DNA of 40,977 nt, from positions 1 to 40,977 of the forward strand of contig JAUNOF010000009.1 in assembly GCA_030537215.1 (NCBI GenBank), written 5' to 3'. Below are positions 14,811-24,100 of the stretch, piece by piece. Positions within the stretch are counted from its first letter, which is position 1. Every line of letters starts with the position of its first letter. The notes under the pieces were generated by a model that worked only from the letters and a program-made list of their open reading frames with translations, was not told the origin of the DNA and did no database searches. Both the position numbers and the translations under genes were made by a program. The DNA comes from Lachnospiraceae bacterium. Lineage in GTDB: Bacteria; Bacillota; Clostridia; Lachnospirales; Lachnospiraceae.

Positions 14811-15791
14811 ATGAAGACAAAGATATTAACCATATTGAAAGAGGCCGATGGGTTTGTGTCCGGTCAGGATCTGTGCCATCAGCTTGGCGTGTCCAGGACT
14901 GCGGTCTGGAAGGTGATGAAGCAGCTGGAGGAGGAGGGCTATGTGATTGAAGCGGTCCGCAACAAGGGCTACCGTCTGATGGAGGTGGCCGATGTGATGA
15001 CGGAGGCGGAAATCGGAAGCCGGATGCATTCAAAATGGATGGGAAAGCAGCTGATCTATCTTCCGGAAACGGATTCTACCAATATTCAGGCCAGGCGGCT
15101 TGCGGAAGACGGATATCCGGACGGAACCTTAGTGGTAGCAGACTGCCAGAAGGCAGGAAAGGGACGGAGAGGCAGAAGCTGGTCCTCACCGCCGGGCAGC
15201 AGCATTTATATGAGCTTTTTGCTGAAGCCGGATATTCCGCCCTACTGCGCGTCCATGATCACTTTGATCGCCGGAATGGCAGTGACTCAGGCTGTGAAGG
15301 CGGAAACCGGTCTGGAGGCACAGATCAAATGGCCTAATGATGTGGTGGTGAACGGCAGGAAGATCTGCGGCATTCTGACAGAGATGAGCACGGAACTGGA
15401 GCGGATCCATTATATTGTTACCGGGATCGGCATCAATGTGAACCAGCAGGAGTTTCCGGAGGAAATTCAGTCCACAGCTACGTCGCTGCGGATAGAGACC
15501 GGAAGGAACATCAGCCGGAGCGGGCTGATTGCCTGTTCTATGGAGTGGTTTGAAACGTACTATGAGCTGTTTTTGCAGACCCAGGATCTGTCCCGGCTAA
15601 AACCAGATTATGAAGCTTTGCTGGCTAACCTGGGACGTGAGGTTCTGGTGCTGGATCCGGCAGGGGAGTACAGAGGCATCTGCCGCGGCATCGATGAAGG
15701 AGGGCAGCTTTTAGTGGAGCTTCCCGGCGGAGAGCAGAAAGCAGTTATGTCAGGAGAAGTGTCGGTGAGAGGGATTTATGGCTATGTTTAA
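14811..15791 (+). CDS. birA: Biotin-protein ligase / biotin repressor (BirA)
   Basis: 326 residues. An N-terminal winged helix (about 1-60: LKEADGFVSGQDLCHQLGVS, then RTAVWKVMKQL) marks the bifunctional class that also represses biotin genes. The ligase domain has the biotinyl-AMP loop GKGRRGRSW near 117-125, the IKWPNDVVVNGRKICGIL segment near 172-189, and a small C-terminal SH3-like domain. It attaches biotin to carboxylase subunits. Its 3' end overlaps the mutY start by 14 bp, indicating translational coupling. Confidence 0.93.
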   Translation: MKTKILTILKEADGFVSGQDLCHQLGVSRTAVWKVMKQLEEEGYVIEAVRNKGYRLMEVADVMTEAEIGSRMHSKWMGKQLIYLPETDSTNIQARRLAEDGYPDGTLVVADCQKAGKGRRGRSWSSPPGSSIYMSFLLKPDIPPYCASMITLIAGMAVTQAVKAETGLEAQIKWPNDVVVNGRKICGILTEMSTELERIHYIVTGIGINVNQQEFPEEIQSTATSLRIETGRNISRSGLIACSMEWFETYYELFLQTQDLSRLKPDYEALLANLGREVLVLDPAGEYRGICRGIDEGGQLLVELPGGEQKAVMSGEVSVRGIYGYV

Positions 15792-16959
15792 AGAGGATTC
15801 CCCGATTAAAGCGCTCTACCAGTCCCTTCCTGTGCTGGAGCGCCAGGGAGAGGAATTATCAGAGGAGGCCCGCTTAAAGACCATTAATGGACCGCTGCTT
15901 TCCTGGTATCCGGCTCATGCCAGAGAGCTTCCCTGGAGGCAGGACCGGAATCCTTACCGGGTCTGGATCTCGGAGATCATGCTCCAGCAGACCAGGGTGG
16001 AGGCGGTAAAGCCGTACTTTGAACGTTTTATGAAGGCGCTGCCGGATATCAAGGCTCTGGCGGAGGTAGAGGAGGATGCTCTCCTAAAGCTTTGGGAGGG
16101 ACTTGGCTACTACAGCAGGGCAAGGAATCTGAAAAAGGCGGCAGTCATGATCCAGGAAGAATACGGCGGCAGGATGCCGGAATCTTATGAGGAGCTGTTA
16201 AAGCTTCCGGGGATCGGCAGCTATACAGCAGGGGCGGTGGCATCCATTGCATTTGGGATACCTGTTCCAGCGGTGGACGGCAATGTGATGCGGGTGATCT
16301 CAAGACTTTTAGGAAGCTTTGAAGATATCACCAAACCTCAGACCAAAAGGCGGCTGGAGATCTTGCTGAAGCAGACTATGGATCAGAATCAGGCAGGATT
16401 TTTTAATCAGGGGCTTTTTGAGGTAGGCGCCCTGGTATGTATCCCTAATGGTGCGCCGAAGTGCAGCGAATGTCCCATATCTTCCGTTTGTCTCGCCAGA
16501 CAAAAGGGGCTGTGGGATGAGATTCCGGTAAAGCCGGTGAAGAAAGCACGCCGCATCGAGGAAAAGACGGTTCTGGTTATTGTTGGAAAGAATGAGGAGC
16601 TTGGAAGGGCGGCCAAATTCCAGAAAGCTGTGGTAGCCCTTAAGAAACGGCCTCCGGAGGGCCTGTTAGCCTCTCTCTATGAATTTCCTAATGTGGAAGG
16701 GAAGCTTCTTCTGGAAAACAGCGCCCAGGCTGCAGCTGCGGCCGGCGTGGCAGAGGCGGCAGTAGAAGCATTCCGCCCCATTGGAGAGGCAAAGCACATC
16801 TTTTCTCATGTGGAATGGCATATGACCGGATATCTGATCCAGGTAGCGGGAGCCCTTCCGGAAACCTTCATTTCAGCAGATATCCGGGAACTGGAAGGAA
16901 AATATCCAGTTCCAAATGCATTTCTTGCGTATAGGAAAGCTCTTTCCGCGATAAACTAA
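15778..16959 (+). CDS. mutY: A/G-specific adenine DNA glycosylase
   Basis: 393 residues. It removes adenine mispaired with 8-oxoguanine. Catalytic Glu66 lies in ISEIMLQQTRVE, the helix-hairpin-helix is LPGIGSYTAGAV (143-154), and catalytic Asp167 is in VPAVDGNVMRV. The 4Fe-4S ligands are Cys221, 229, 232 and 238; the first spacing is seven residues where E. coli MutY has six. The C-terminal NUDIX-like domain (about 255-393) recognises 8-oxoG. The N-terminal 40 residues before the catalytic core are longer than in E. coli. Start: ATG inside the birA end. Its TAA is also the first three bases of a 111-bp tandem repeat. Confidence 0.94.
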   Translation: MAMFKEDSPIKALYQSLPVLERQGEELSEEARLKTINGPLLSWYPAHARELPWRQDRNPYRVWISEIMLQQTRVEAVKPYFERFMKALPDIKALAEVEEDALLKLWEGLGYYSRARNLKKAAVMIQEEYGGRMPESYEELLKLPGIGSYTAGAVASIAFGIPVPAVDGNVMRVISRLLGSFEDITKPQTKRRLEILLKQTMDQNQAGFFNQGLFEVGALVCIPNGAPKCSECPISSVCLARQKGLWDEIPVKPVKKARRIEEKTVLVIVGKNEELGRAAKFQKAVVALKKRPPEGLLASLYEFPNVEGKLLLENSAQAAAAAGVAEAAVEAFRPIGEAKHIFSHVEWHMTGYLIQVAGALPETFISADIRELEGKYPVPNAFLAYRKALSAIN

Positions 16960-17178
16960 ACCTGCATGCGCCCGGCAGGCGGACGCACTGCCGCACATGA
17001 AAGTTATGGCGGGCACACTTGGCATCCCTGAATTTACGCCGCCTGGTCGGCGGCAGAACTTTCATGGTAAACCTGCATGCGCCCGGCAGGCGGACGCACT
17101 GCCGCACATGAAAGCTATGGCGGGCGCACTTGGCATCCCTGAATTTACGCCGCCTAATCGGCGGCAGAACTTTCATAG
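16957..17178. repeat. Tandem duplication of a 111-bp structured repeat
   Basis: Unit 1 is 16957-17067 and unit 2 is 17068-17178; they differ at five positions. Each contains CCTGC...GCAGG, an ATGAAAG...CTTTCAT inverted pair, and a GCCGCC/GGCGGC hairpin. Two of the five changes fall in the loop of that hairpin (TGGTC versus TAATC) while its stem is unchanged. A third TAAA start follows unit 2. It fills the mutY to lipid-kinase gap. Confidence 0.9.
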
Positions 17179-17235
17179 TAAAGATAAAAAGTAAGGACAA
17201 GCGTGATATAGCAAGAGAAAGAGGCGATTCTTACA

Positions 17236-18189
17236 ATGAAAAAAATGTTATTTGTAGTGAATCCCCGGTCTGGCCGGGAACAGATCCGCACCAGGCTTTT
17301 AGAGATTCTGGATCGGTTTTCCAAAGCTGGCTATGAGGTGCAGGTCCATGTGACACAGTGCCCCAAGGATGCCACCCGGGTGGTGGAACAGTTTGGCAGC
17401 GAGAAGGACCTGGTAGTCTGCAGCGGCGGCGACGGAACCTTAAATGAGGTGATCAGCGGACTGATGGAGTTAGAAGAGCCATCCCTTTTAGGATACATTC
17501 CGGCAGGCTCCACCAATGATTACGCCTCCAGTCTGCAGATCCCCAAATCCATGATGGATGCGGCGGAAAATGTGCTGGCCGGGGAAGCTTATCCCATCGA
17601 TATCGGAAGGTTTTGCCAGGACCGGTATTTCGTTTACATTGCCGCTTTCGGCATTTTTACGGAAATTTCCTACCAGACCCCCCAGGACAAGAAAAATCTT
17701 CTGGGGCATCAGGCTTATGTGCTGGAAGGGGTGAAAAGCCTGGCGGCCTTGAAGGCTTATCCCATGCTTGTGGAGTGGGATGACCAAGTGCTGGAGGAGG
17801 AATTTGTCTTCGGCATGGTGACCAATACCATCAGCGTAGGCGGCTTTAAGGGTCTGGTTACCCAGTCTGTGGCCCTGAATGATGGTCAGTTCGAGGTGCT
17901 TCTGATCCGGAAGCCCAGAACGCCCCTGGATTTAAGCAACATCGTTTCTTACATGTTTTTGAAGGAAGAGCCAAACGATTACGTGTATAAGTTTAAAGCG
18001 GACAGGCTGAAGATCACTTCCAAGGCTCCGGTGGACTGGGTGCTGGACGGCGAGTTTGGAGGAAGCAGGACAGAAGTGGTGATTGAAAATCTCAGGGAGC
18101 GGATGAAGATCCTGCGCACCAGAGCGGATGAGCTGCGGGATGTGCTGCCGGGAGGCCTGTGGCAGAAGCGGAAAACAGAAACCACGTAG
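17236..18189 (+). CDS. Diacylglycerol kinase-family lipid kinase (YegS/DgkB-like)
   Basis: 317 residues with the DAG-kinase catalytic fold. It has the N-terminal VVNPRSGR (7-14), the nucleotide-binding [10 protein letters not shown] near 63-72, and the [15 protein letters not shown] motif near 95-109. The C-terminal beta-sandwich contains VSVGGF- and DGEF-type elements ([17 protein letters not shown]). Such cytosolic enzymes phosphorylate diacylglycerol or related lipids from ATP. GAGG lies 10 bases before the ATG. The next gene, rpoD, has its own promoter 30 bp after this stop. Confidence 0.9.
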   Translation: MKKMLFVVNPRSGREQIRTRLLEILDRFSKAGYEVQVHVTQCPKDATRVVEQFGSEKDLVVCSGGDGTLNEVISGLMELEEPSLLGYIPAGSTNDYASSLQIPKSMMDAAENVLAGEAYPIDIGRFCQDRYFVYIAAFGIFTEISYQTPQDKKNLLGHQAYVLEGVKSLAALKAYPMLVEWDDQVLEEEFVFGMVTNTISVGGFKGLVTQSVALNDGQFEVLLIRKPRTPLDLSNIVSYMFLKEEPNDYVYKFKADRLKITSKAPVDWVLDGEFGGSRTEVVIENLRERMKILRTRADELRDVLPGGLWQKRKTETT

Positions 18190-18219
18190 CTTTAGGCTTT
18201 AAAAACAATAAGAAAAATG

Positions 18220-18248
18220 TTGAAAAATACAGCATCTTCGTATATAAT
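18220..18248 (+). promoter_or_regulatory. rpoD promoter
   Basis: TTGAAA (18220-18225), a 17-bp spacer and TATAAT (18243-18248). The start site near 18255 gives a leader of about 45 bases. Confidence 0.85.
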
Positions 18249-18299
18249 GAAAAGTTGTGTAGGTTTTTTACAGACTTCTTAGCGAAAGGACGTTATCAA

Positions 18300-19430
18300 G
18301 TGGAAAAGGACAATTTTTTAGCGAAGCTGGGCAAACTCGTTGAGTTCGCAAAGACCAGGCATAATGCACTGGATGCAACAGAGATTAATGATTTCTTTGC
18401 AGGTGACAGCCTGACTCCTGAGCAGATGGACCAGATTTATAGCTACCTGGAGAACCGCGGCATTGACGTGGTCCCGGTATTTGATGAAAACATTTTATCT
18501 GACGATTCATTGCTCTTAGACGACTCAGACGATAGCTTCATGAAAGATGCAGATGATGAAGAATTAGACATCGACCTGGACGCAGTTGATCTTCTGGAGG
18601 GCATCGGGACGGAGGATCCGGTGCGCATGTATTTGAAGGAGATCGGTACAGTTCCGCTTCTGAGCGCAGATGAGGAGCTGAGACTGGCTAAGAGAAAGGC
18701 AGAGGGTGACGAGTACGCCAAGGAGCGTTTGATCGAAGCCAATCTGCGTTTAGTTGTCAGCATTGCCAAGCGGTATACCGGAAGAGGAATGAGCTTCCTT
18801 GATCTGGTGCAGGAGGGCAATCTGGGACTGATCAAAGGCGTAGAAAAATTTGACTATACAAAAGGGTACAAGCTTAGTACATATGCTACCTGGTGGATCC
18901 GCCAGTCCGTGACAAGGGCGCTGGCAGACCAGGCAAGGACGATCCGTGTTCCGGTGCATATGGTAGAAACCATCAATAAGATGTCCAAGATGCAGAGAAA
19001 GCTGACGCTGGAGCTGGGCTACGAGCCTTCTGTGACGGAGCTGGCGGATGCTTTAGAGATGTCTGAGGACAAGGTAATGGAGATCATGCAGATTGCCAGA
19101 GAGCCTGCTTCCCTGGAAACCCCCATCGGCGAGGAGGATGATTCTAACCTGGGCGATTTCGTGGCGGACAGTAATGTGGTCACTCCGGAAGGAAATGTGG
19201 AATCCGTTATGCTTCGTGAGCACATCGATGCGCTGCTTGGAGATTTAAAGGAGAGAGAGCGTCAGGTGATCGTGCTGCGCTTCGGACTGGAGGACGGCCA
19301 TCCAAGGACGCTGGAAGAGGTTGGAAAAGAGTTTAACGTAACCCGGGAGCGTATCCGTCAGATTGAAGCCAAAGCGCTGAGAAAGCTTCGGAATCCGGTG
19401 CGCAGCAAGCGGATCCGGGATTTCCTGTAA
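18300..19430 (+). CDS. rpoD: Primary sigma factor RpoD/SigA
   Basis: 376 residues from a GTG at 18300, 8 bases after AAAGGA and just downstream of a consensus promoter. An upstream open frame of 47 codons crosses that promoter and is not coding. A region 1.1-like N-terminus is followed by an acidic stretch ([27 protein letters not shown]), then region 1.2 ([11 protein letters not shown]) and region 2 ([21 protein letters not shown] and [20 protein letters not shown]). Region 3 follows, and region 4 has the helix-turn-helix [20 protein letters not shown] near the C-terminus. It directs RNA polymerase to housekeeping promoters. Confidence 0.95.
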   Translation: MEKDNFLAKLGKLVEFAKTRHNALDATEINDFFAGDSLTPEQMDQIYSYLENRGIDVVPVFDENILSDDSLLLDDSDDSFMKDADDEELDIDLDAVDLLEGIGTEDPVRMYLKEIGTVPLLSADEELRLAKRKAEGDEYAKERLIEANLRLVVSIAKRYTGRGMSFLDLVQEGNLGLIKGVEKFDYTKGYKLSTYATWWIRQSVTRALADQARTIRVPVHMVETINKMSKMQRKLTLELGYEPSVTELADALEMSEDKVMEIMQIAREPASLETPIGEEDDSNLGDFVADSNVVTPEGNVESVMLREHIDALLGDLKERERQVIVLRFGLEDGHPRTLEEVGKEFNVTRERIRQIEAKALRKLRNPVRSKRIRDFL

Positions 19431-19483
19431 GAGTTTTGGCGATATCGAAAAAGCGCCTGTGAAAGCGCTCATAATAGGATGAG

Positions 19484-19526
19484 AAAGTGCTGTAAAATTC
19501 CATAGCAGGGTTTTACAGCGCTTTTT
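19484..19526 (+). terminator. Intrinsic terminator after rpoD
   Basis: A 14-bp stem, AAAGTGCTGTAAAA (19484-19497) with TTTTACAGCGCTTT (19511-19524), one G-T pair, then TT. queH starts only 25 bp later, so queH expression depends on readthrough or a weak local promoter. Confidence 0.88.
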
Positions 19527-19551
19527 GTATCATATGAGAGGAAAACAAGGA

Positions 19552-20211
19552 ATGAATAAGCGAAATTATCAAAAGGAACTGGAACAGCTGATCAGCCGGA
19601 ACGAGAAAGAGGGGAGAGTTCCACGCCTTCTGCTTCACAGCTGCTGCGCTCCCTGCAGCAGCTATGTTCTGGAATACCTTTCCAAATATTTTTTCATTAC
19701 CGTATTGTATTACAATCCGAATATTTATCCGCCGGAGGAGATCCGGAAACGGGCGGATGAGCAGGAGCGGCTGATCGCTTCTATGCCGGCAGAGCACGCA
19801 GTTACTTATCTGGAAGGGCGCTACGACCCGGAGCGGTTTTACCAGGCTGTCAGGGGCCATGAGGCAGACCAGGAAGGCGGAGAACGATGCTTTTTATGTT
19901 ACCGCCAGCGCCTGGAGGAGGCCGCCAGAGAGGCTTTGGCAGGTGGCTTTGACTATTTTACCACTACGTTGTCCATCAGTCCGCTAAAGAACGCAGAGAA
20001 GCTGAATGAGATCGGTGAGGAGCTGGCAGCGCAGTACGGCGTGGCCTATTTGAACTCTGATTTTAAGAAAAAGAACGGCTATCAGCGTTCCACAGAGCTG
20101 TCTAAGGAATATGGCCTTTACCGCCAGGATTACTGCGGGTGCGTGTTCTCCAAACAGGAGCGGGAGCAGCAGAAACTGAATGGAAAAAAATGTGCAAAAA
20201 GTGCCGGATAA
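19552..20211 (+). CDS. queH: Epoxyqueuosine reductase QueH
   Basis: 219 residues of the QueH (former DUF208) family, which performs the last step of tRNA queuosine synthesis, reducing epoxyqueuosine. It shows the LLLHSCCAPCSSYVLEYL cysteine motif near residues 27-44, RCFLCYRQRLEEAA in the middle, and YCGCVFSKQERE at the C-terminus. Together these supply the Fe-S and redox cysteines. No QueG is present in the window. The start is the ATG at 19552, with GAGAGG 10 bases upstream; an in-frame ATG at 19534 is possible but its upstream bases are the rpoD terminator tail. Confidence 0.9.
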   Translation: MNKRNYQKELEQLISRNEKEGRVPRLLLHSCCAPCSSYVLEYLSKYFFITVLYYNPNIYPPEEIRKRADEQERLIASMPAEHAVTYLEGRYDPERFYQAVRGHEADQEGGERCFLCYRQRLEEAAREALAGGFDYFTTTLSISPLKNAEKLNEIGEELAAQYGVAYLNSDFKKKNGYQRSTELSKEYGLYRQDYCGCVFSKQEREQQKLNGKKCAKSAG

Positions 20212-20225
20212 CCACGGCAATATTC

Positions 20226-20254
20226 TTGACATCATTAGTCATTTGTTATAAAAT
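20226..20254 (+). promoter_or_regulatory. ptsH promoter
   Basis: TTGACA (20226-20231), a 17-bp spacer and TAAAAT (20249-20254); a TATAAA two bases earlier is an alternative. The leader is about 90 bases. Confidence 0.75.
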
Positions 20255-20350
20255 TGTGCATAGAAGATTTTGTGTAGCTGTTAAGGCACTAAGCAGTTGC
20301 AACGTTACAAAAATCTTGGGGACATTAAATAAGATAAGGAGACATGTATT

Positions 20351-20617
20351 ATGGTAAGCAAAACATTAACAGTAGTGAATCCATCCGGTTTACATTTAAG
20401 ACCAGCAGGCGTTCTGTCTCAGACTGCTATGAAGTTTAAGTGCGATGTTATCATCGAGTGCGGTGAGAAGAGAATCGTTGCAAAGAGCGTGTTAAACGTT
20501 ATGGCAGCAGGCATTAAGTGCGGCACCGAGATCAACCTGATCTGTGATGGCGAGGATGAAAACGATGCATTAGCTACCTTAAGCAAGGCAATCGAGGATG
20601 GCTTAGGTGAGAAGTAA
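20351..20617 (+). CDS. ptsH: HPr phosphocarrier protein
   Basis: An 88-residue HPr. His15 in NPSGLHLRPAG is the residue phosphorylated by enzyme I. Ser46, in AKSVLNVMAAG, is at the HPr-kinase site used for catabolite repression in Firmicutes. No ptsI follows; the gene stands alone between its own promoter and a strong terminator. It may therefore be the main cellular HPr or a regulatory one. AAGGAGA lies 10 bases before the ATG. Confidence 0.94.
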   Translation: MVSKTLTVVNPSGLHLRPAGVLSQTAMKFKCDVIIECGEKRIVAKSVLNVMAAGIKCGTEINLICDGEDENDALATLSKAIEDGLGEK

Positions 20618-20673
20618 GATTGGGATCCGCATATTGTGATATGCAGTTTCTCATGAGTTGTAACGTGAGCGAA

Positions 20674-20711
20674 GAAGCTGACTGTCTCAGGGCAGGCGGC
20701 TTCTTTTTTTT
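20674..20711 (+). terminator. Intrinsic terminator after ptsH
   Basis: GAAGCTGACTG (20674-20684) pairs with CAGGCGGCTTC (20693-20703), 10 of 11 positions including one G-T, followed by eight T. Confidence 0.88.
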
Positions 20712-21006
20712 ATGCCAGAAAATAGAAAATGAAAGGAATAACGATTTTCTCCATTAATATTTTAAAGTGATATAAGATTAAAATATAAAAAAATAAGCTG
20801 TCCTATAAAAAGTGACAGCAGGAAAGAACGGATTTTTTACGGCAGTATACTTAATATAATTAGGAATTTTAACCGGTTCAAGAAAAAAACGGAAGAAATG
20901 CGCATGGAAAAGGAAAAATTCCAGGGAATCATAGAGAAATAAACTGAATATTGACTGGAAAAATCAATATTAACAAATAATCTGACGATTCAAAACAGAA
21001 AGATGG
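20712..21006. other. AT-rich intergenic region upstream of gltB
   Basis: No gene is visible. It holds a 6-bp hairpin GCTGTC/GACAGC (20797-20802, 20814-20819), an isolated TATAAT (20855-20860) lacking a good -35, and the palindrome at 20947-20971 listed separately. The glutamine riboswitch signature is absent. Confidence 0.5.
20947..20971. promoter_or_regulatory. Perfect palindrome upstream of the gltB promoter
   Basis: AATATTGA (20947-20954) and TCAATATT (20964-20971) with a 9-base centre. It ends 35 bp before the gltB -35 element, a typical activator position. Confidence 0.5.
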
Positions 21007-21035
21007 TTTACAAAGAAGTCGGAATATAGTATGAT
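21007..21035 (+). promoter_or_regulatory. gltB promoter
   Basis: TTTACA (21007-21012), a 17-bp spacer and TATGAT (21030-21035). The leader is about 90 bases. Confidence 0.75.
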
Positions 21036-21130
21036 CAATAATCAAGAAAAAAGCCGCCCGTCACCAGCAGTAAGACGCCCCGTTGTACCTGGATGAGTTT
21101 TGGGCTGCGGAAAACAGAAAGGAAGATAGT

Positions 21131-24100
21131 ATGGAAGCAAAACAGAATCCTGTAACCCCAGGGCTTTATGATCCCAGCTTCGAGCATGATAACTGCGGTA
21201 TCGGTGCAGTTGCTAATATTAAGGGAATCAAGACCCATAAGACGGTAGACCAGGCTCTTCATATTGTGGAGAACCTGGAACACCGGGCCGGCAAGGATGC
21301 AGAAGGAAAGACCGGAGACGGTGTAGGCATCATGCTTCAGATTTCCCATAAATTTTTTAAGAAGGTAACAAAGCCTCTGGGCATTGAGCTGGGAGGCGAG
21401 AGAGAGTATGGCGTAGGCATGTTCTTCTTCCCCCAGGATGAGCTTGCCAGAAATCAGGCAAAAAAGATGTTTGAGATTATCGTCAAGAAGGAAGGCTTAA
21501 CCTTCTTAGGCTGGAGGGAGGTCCCCAACCATCCCGACATCCTGGGCAAGCGGGCCGTTGATGTGATGCCTTACATCGCCCAGGGCTTTGTTCAGAAGCC
21601 GGCAGATATGAAGAAGGGCCTGGATTTCGACCGGAAGCTTTATGTCGTGCGCCGGGTGTTTGAACAGAGCAACGAGGACAGCTATGTGGTGTCCTTAAGC
21701 AGCCGCACCATCGTTTACAAGGGCATGTTCCTGGTAGGTGAGCTGCGTCTCTTCTTTGAGGATCTGCAGGATTCGGATTACGAGACTGCCATCGCTCTGG
21801 TTCACTCCCGCTTCTCCACCAATACCAATCCAAGCTGGATGCGTGCCCATCCTTACCGTTTTATCGTACATAACGGTGAAATCAATACCATCCGCGGAAA
21901 TGTGGACCGGATGAAGGCGAGAGAAGAAACCATGGAAACTGCCTTCTTTAAGAATGATATGTACAAGGTTCTCCCCATCATCAATCAGGAGGGCTCTGAC
22001 TCCGCTATGCTGGACAATGCTCTGGAATTTATGGTTATGAGCGGTATGGAGCTTCCAAAGGCGGTGATGATCACCATTCCGGCTCCCTGGGAGCATGATA
22101 AGTCCATGCCTCAGGATGTAAAGGATTTTTACCGGTATTACGCTACCATGATGGAGCCCTGGGACGGGCCGGCCTCTATCCTGTTTACCGACGGCGATGT
22201 AATGGGCGCAGTTCTGGACCGGAACGGTCTTCGTCCATCCCGGTATTATATTACCGATGACGGCTACATGATCCTGGCCTCTGAGGTAGGCGCCATTGAT
22301 ATTGACCAGTCCCATGTGATCCGCAAGGACCGGCTTCGCCCGGGGCGTATGCTCCTTGTAGACACGGTGAAGGGAGAACTGGTCAACGATGAGGATTTAA
22401 AGAAAAAATATGCTTCCAGCCAGCCATACGGCGAGTGGCTGGATTCCCAGATCGTGGAGCTGAGCGACCTGCCCATTCCCAACAAAGGTGTGCCGGAGAT
22501 GGATCACGACCAGCGTCTGCGGATGCAGAAGACCTTCGGCTATACGTATGAGCAGTTTAAGACCATGATTCTTCCTATGGCATTAAATGGAGCGGAAGCG
22601 GTTTCTGCCATGGGTGCAGACAGTCCGCTGGCGGTGCTTTCCAAGATGCATCAGCCCTTGTTTAACTACTTTAAGCAGCTGTTTGCCCAGGTAACCAATC
22701 CTCCAATCGATGCCATCCGGGAGGAGATTGTCACCTCCACCACCATGTACATTGGAAAAGAAGGAAATCTTCTGGAGGATCTTCCTGGAAACTGCCATAT
22801 TTTAAATGTCAGCAATCCGATTCTGACCAATACAGATCTGTTAAAGATCAAAAATATGAAAAAGCCGGGCTTTAAGGTGGAGATGATCTCCATTACCTAT
22901 TATAAGAATACCTCTCTGGAAAAGGCGATTGAGCGCTTGTACCTGGAAGTGGACCGTGCTCACAAGGATGGAGCCAATATCCTGGTGTTAAGTGACCGGG
23001 ATATTGATGAGAACCGCGTGCCCATCCCGTCCCTGCTGGCGGTTTCCGCCCTGCACCAGTATCTGGTCCGCACCAAGAAGCGCACCAGCATGGCGGTGAT
23101 CCTGGAGAGCGGCGAGCCGAGAGAGGTGCATCATTTTGCAACCCTACTGGGTTACGGCGCAAGTGCTGTCTGCCCGTACCTGGCTCATGAGTCCATCCGC
23201 TATCTGATCGAGACCAAGATGCTTGACAAGGACTACTATGCAGCTGTCAACGACTACAATTCCGCAGTTCTTCACGGTATCGTAAAAATTGCCTCCAAGA
23301 TGGGTATTTCCACCATCCAGTCCTACCAGGGCGCGCAGATTTTCGAGGCCATCGGTATCTCCAAGGATGTGGTGGATAAGTACTTTACCAATACCGTAAG
23401 CCGTGTAGGCGGCATCACATTAAAAGATATTGAAAATGATGTGGATGCCCTTCATTCCGCGGCATTTGACCCGCTGGGCCTGGATGTGGACCTGACCCTG
23501 GAGAGCGTGGGAAGCCATAAGCAGAGAGCGGGACAGGAAACGCACCTGTACAATCCGGAAACCATCCATCTTTTACAGGAGGCTGCAAGAAAGGGAGATT
23601 ATCAGATCTTTAAGGAGTATTCCCATGCTCTTTACGGGGATGATCAGATCCGGAACTTAAGAAGTCTGATCGACTTTAACTTCCCGGAGGAGGGCGGCAT
23701 TCCCATCGAGCAGGTGGAGAGCGTGGATTCCATTGTAAAGAGATTTAAGACCGGCGCCATGAGCTACGGCTCTATCTCCCAGGAGGCCCACGAAACGCTG
23801 GCCATCGCCATGAATAAGCTTCACGGAAAATCCAACTCCGGTGAAGGCGGCGAGAGCCTGGAGCGTCTGACCATCGGACCGGACGGATTAAATAAATGTT
23901 CTGCTATCAAGCAGGTGGCTTCCGGACGCTTCGGCGTTACCAGCCGCTACTTAGTCAGTGCCAAGGAGATTCAGATCAAGATGGCACAGGGAGCCAAGCC
24001 GGGCGAGGGCGGCCAGCTTCCAGGAAAGAAGGTTTATCCCTGGGTGGCGAAAACCAGACACTCCACCACTGGAGTGGGCCTGATCTCCCCGCCTCCTCAC

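Noticed and set aside
16868..17200. Open frames on both strands encoding a 37-residue repeated peptide
   Set aside because: They arise because the 111-bp tandem repeat is a multiple of three; no plausible start signals, and the minus-strand frame overlaps the mutY end.
18159..18299. N-terminal extension of RpoD
   Set aside because: The extension would be encoded across the consensus rpoD promoter; the GTG at 18300 has a proper ribosome binding site and starts the known family sequence.
20888..20942. Tiny open frame (about 14 codons) upstream of gltB
   Set aside because: No ribosome binding site of note and it lies upstream of the predicted gltB transcription start.
20712..21130. Glutamine riboswitch upstream of gltB
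   Set aside because: The conserved glnA-motif blocks are not present; only a promoter, a palindrome and a short hairpin are seen.
21083..21130. Upstream TTG start for GltB
   Set aside because: It would add 16 residues and lacks a site; AAGGA precedes the ATG at 21131, which leaves the expected short propeptide before Cys22.
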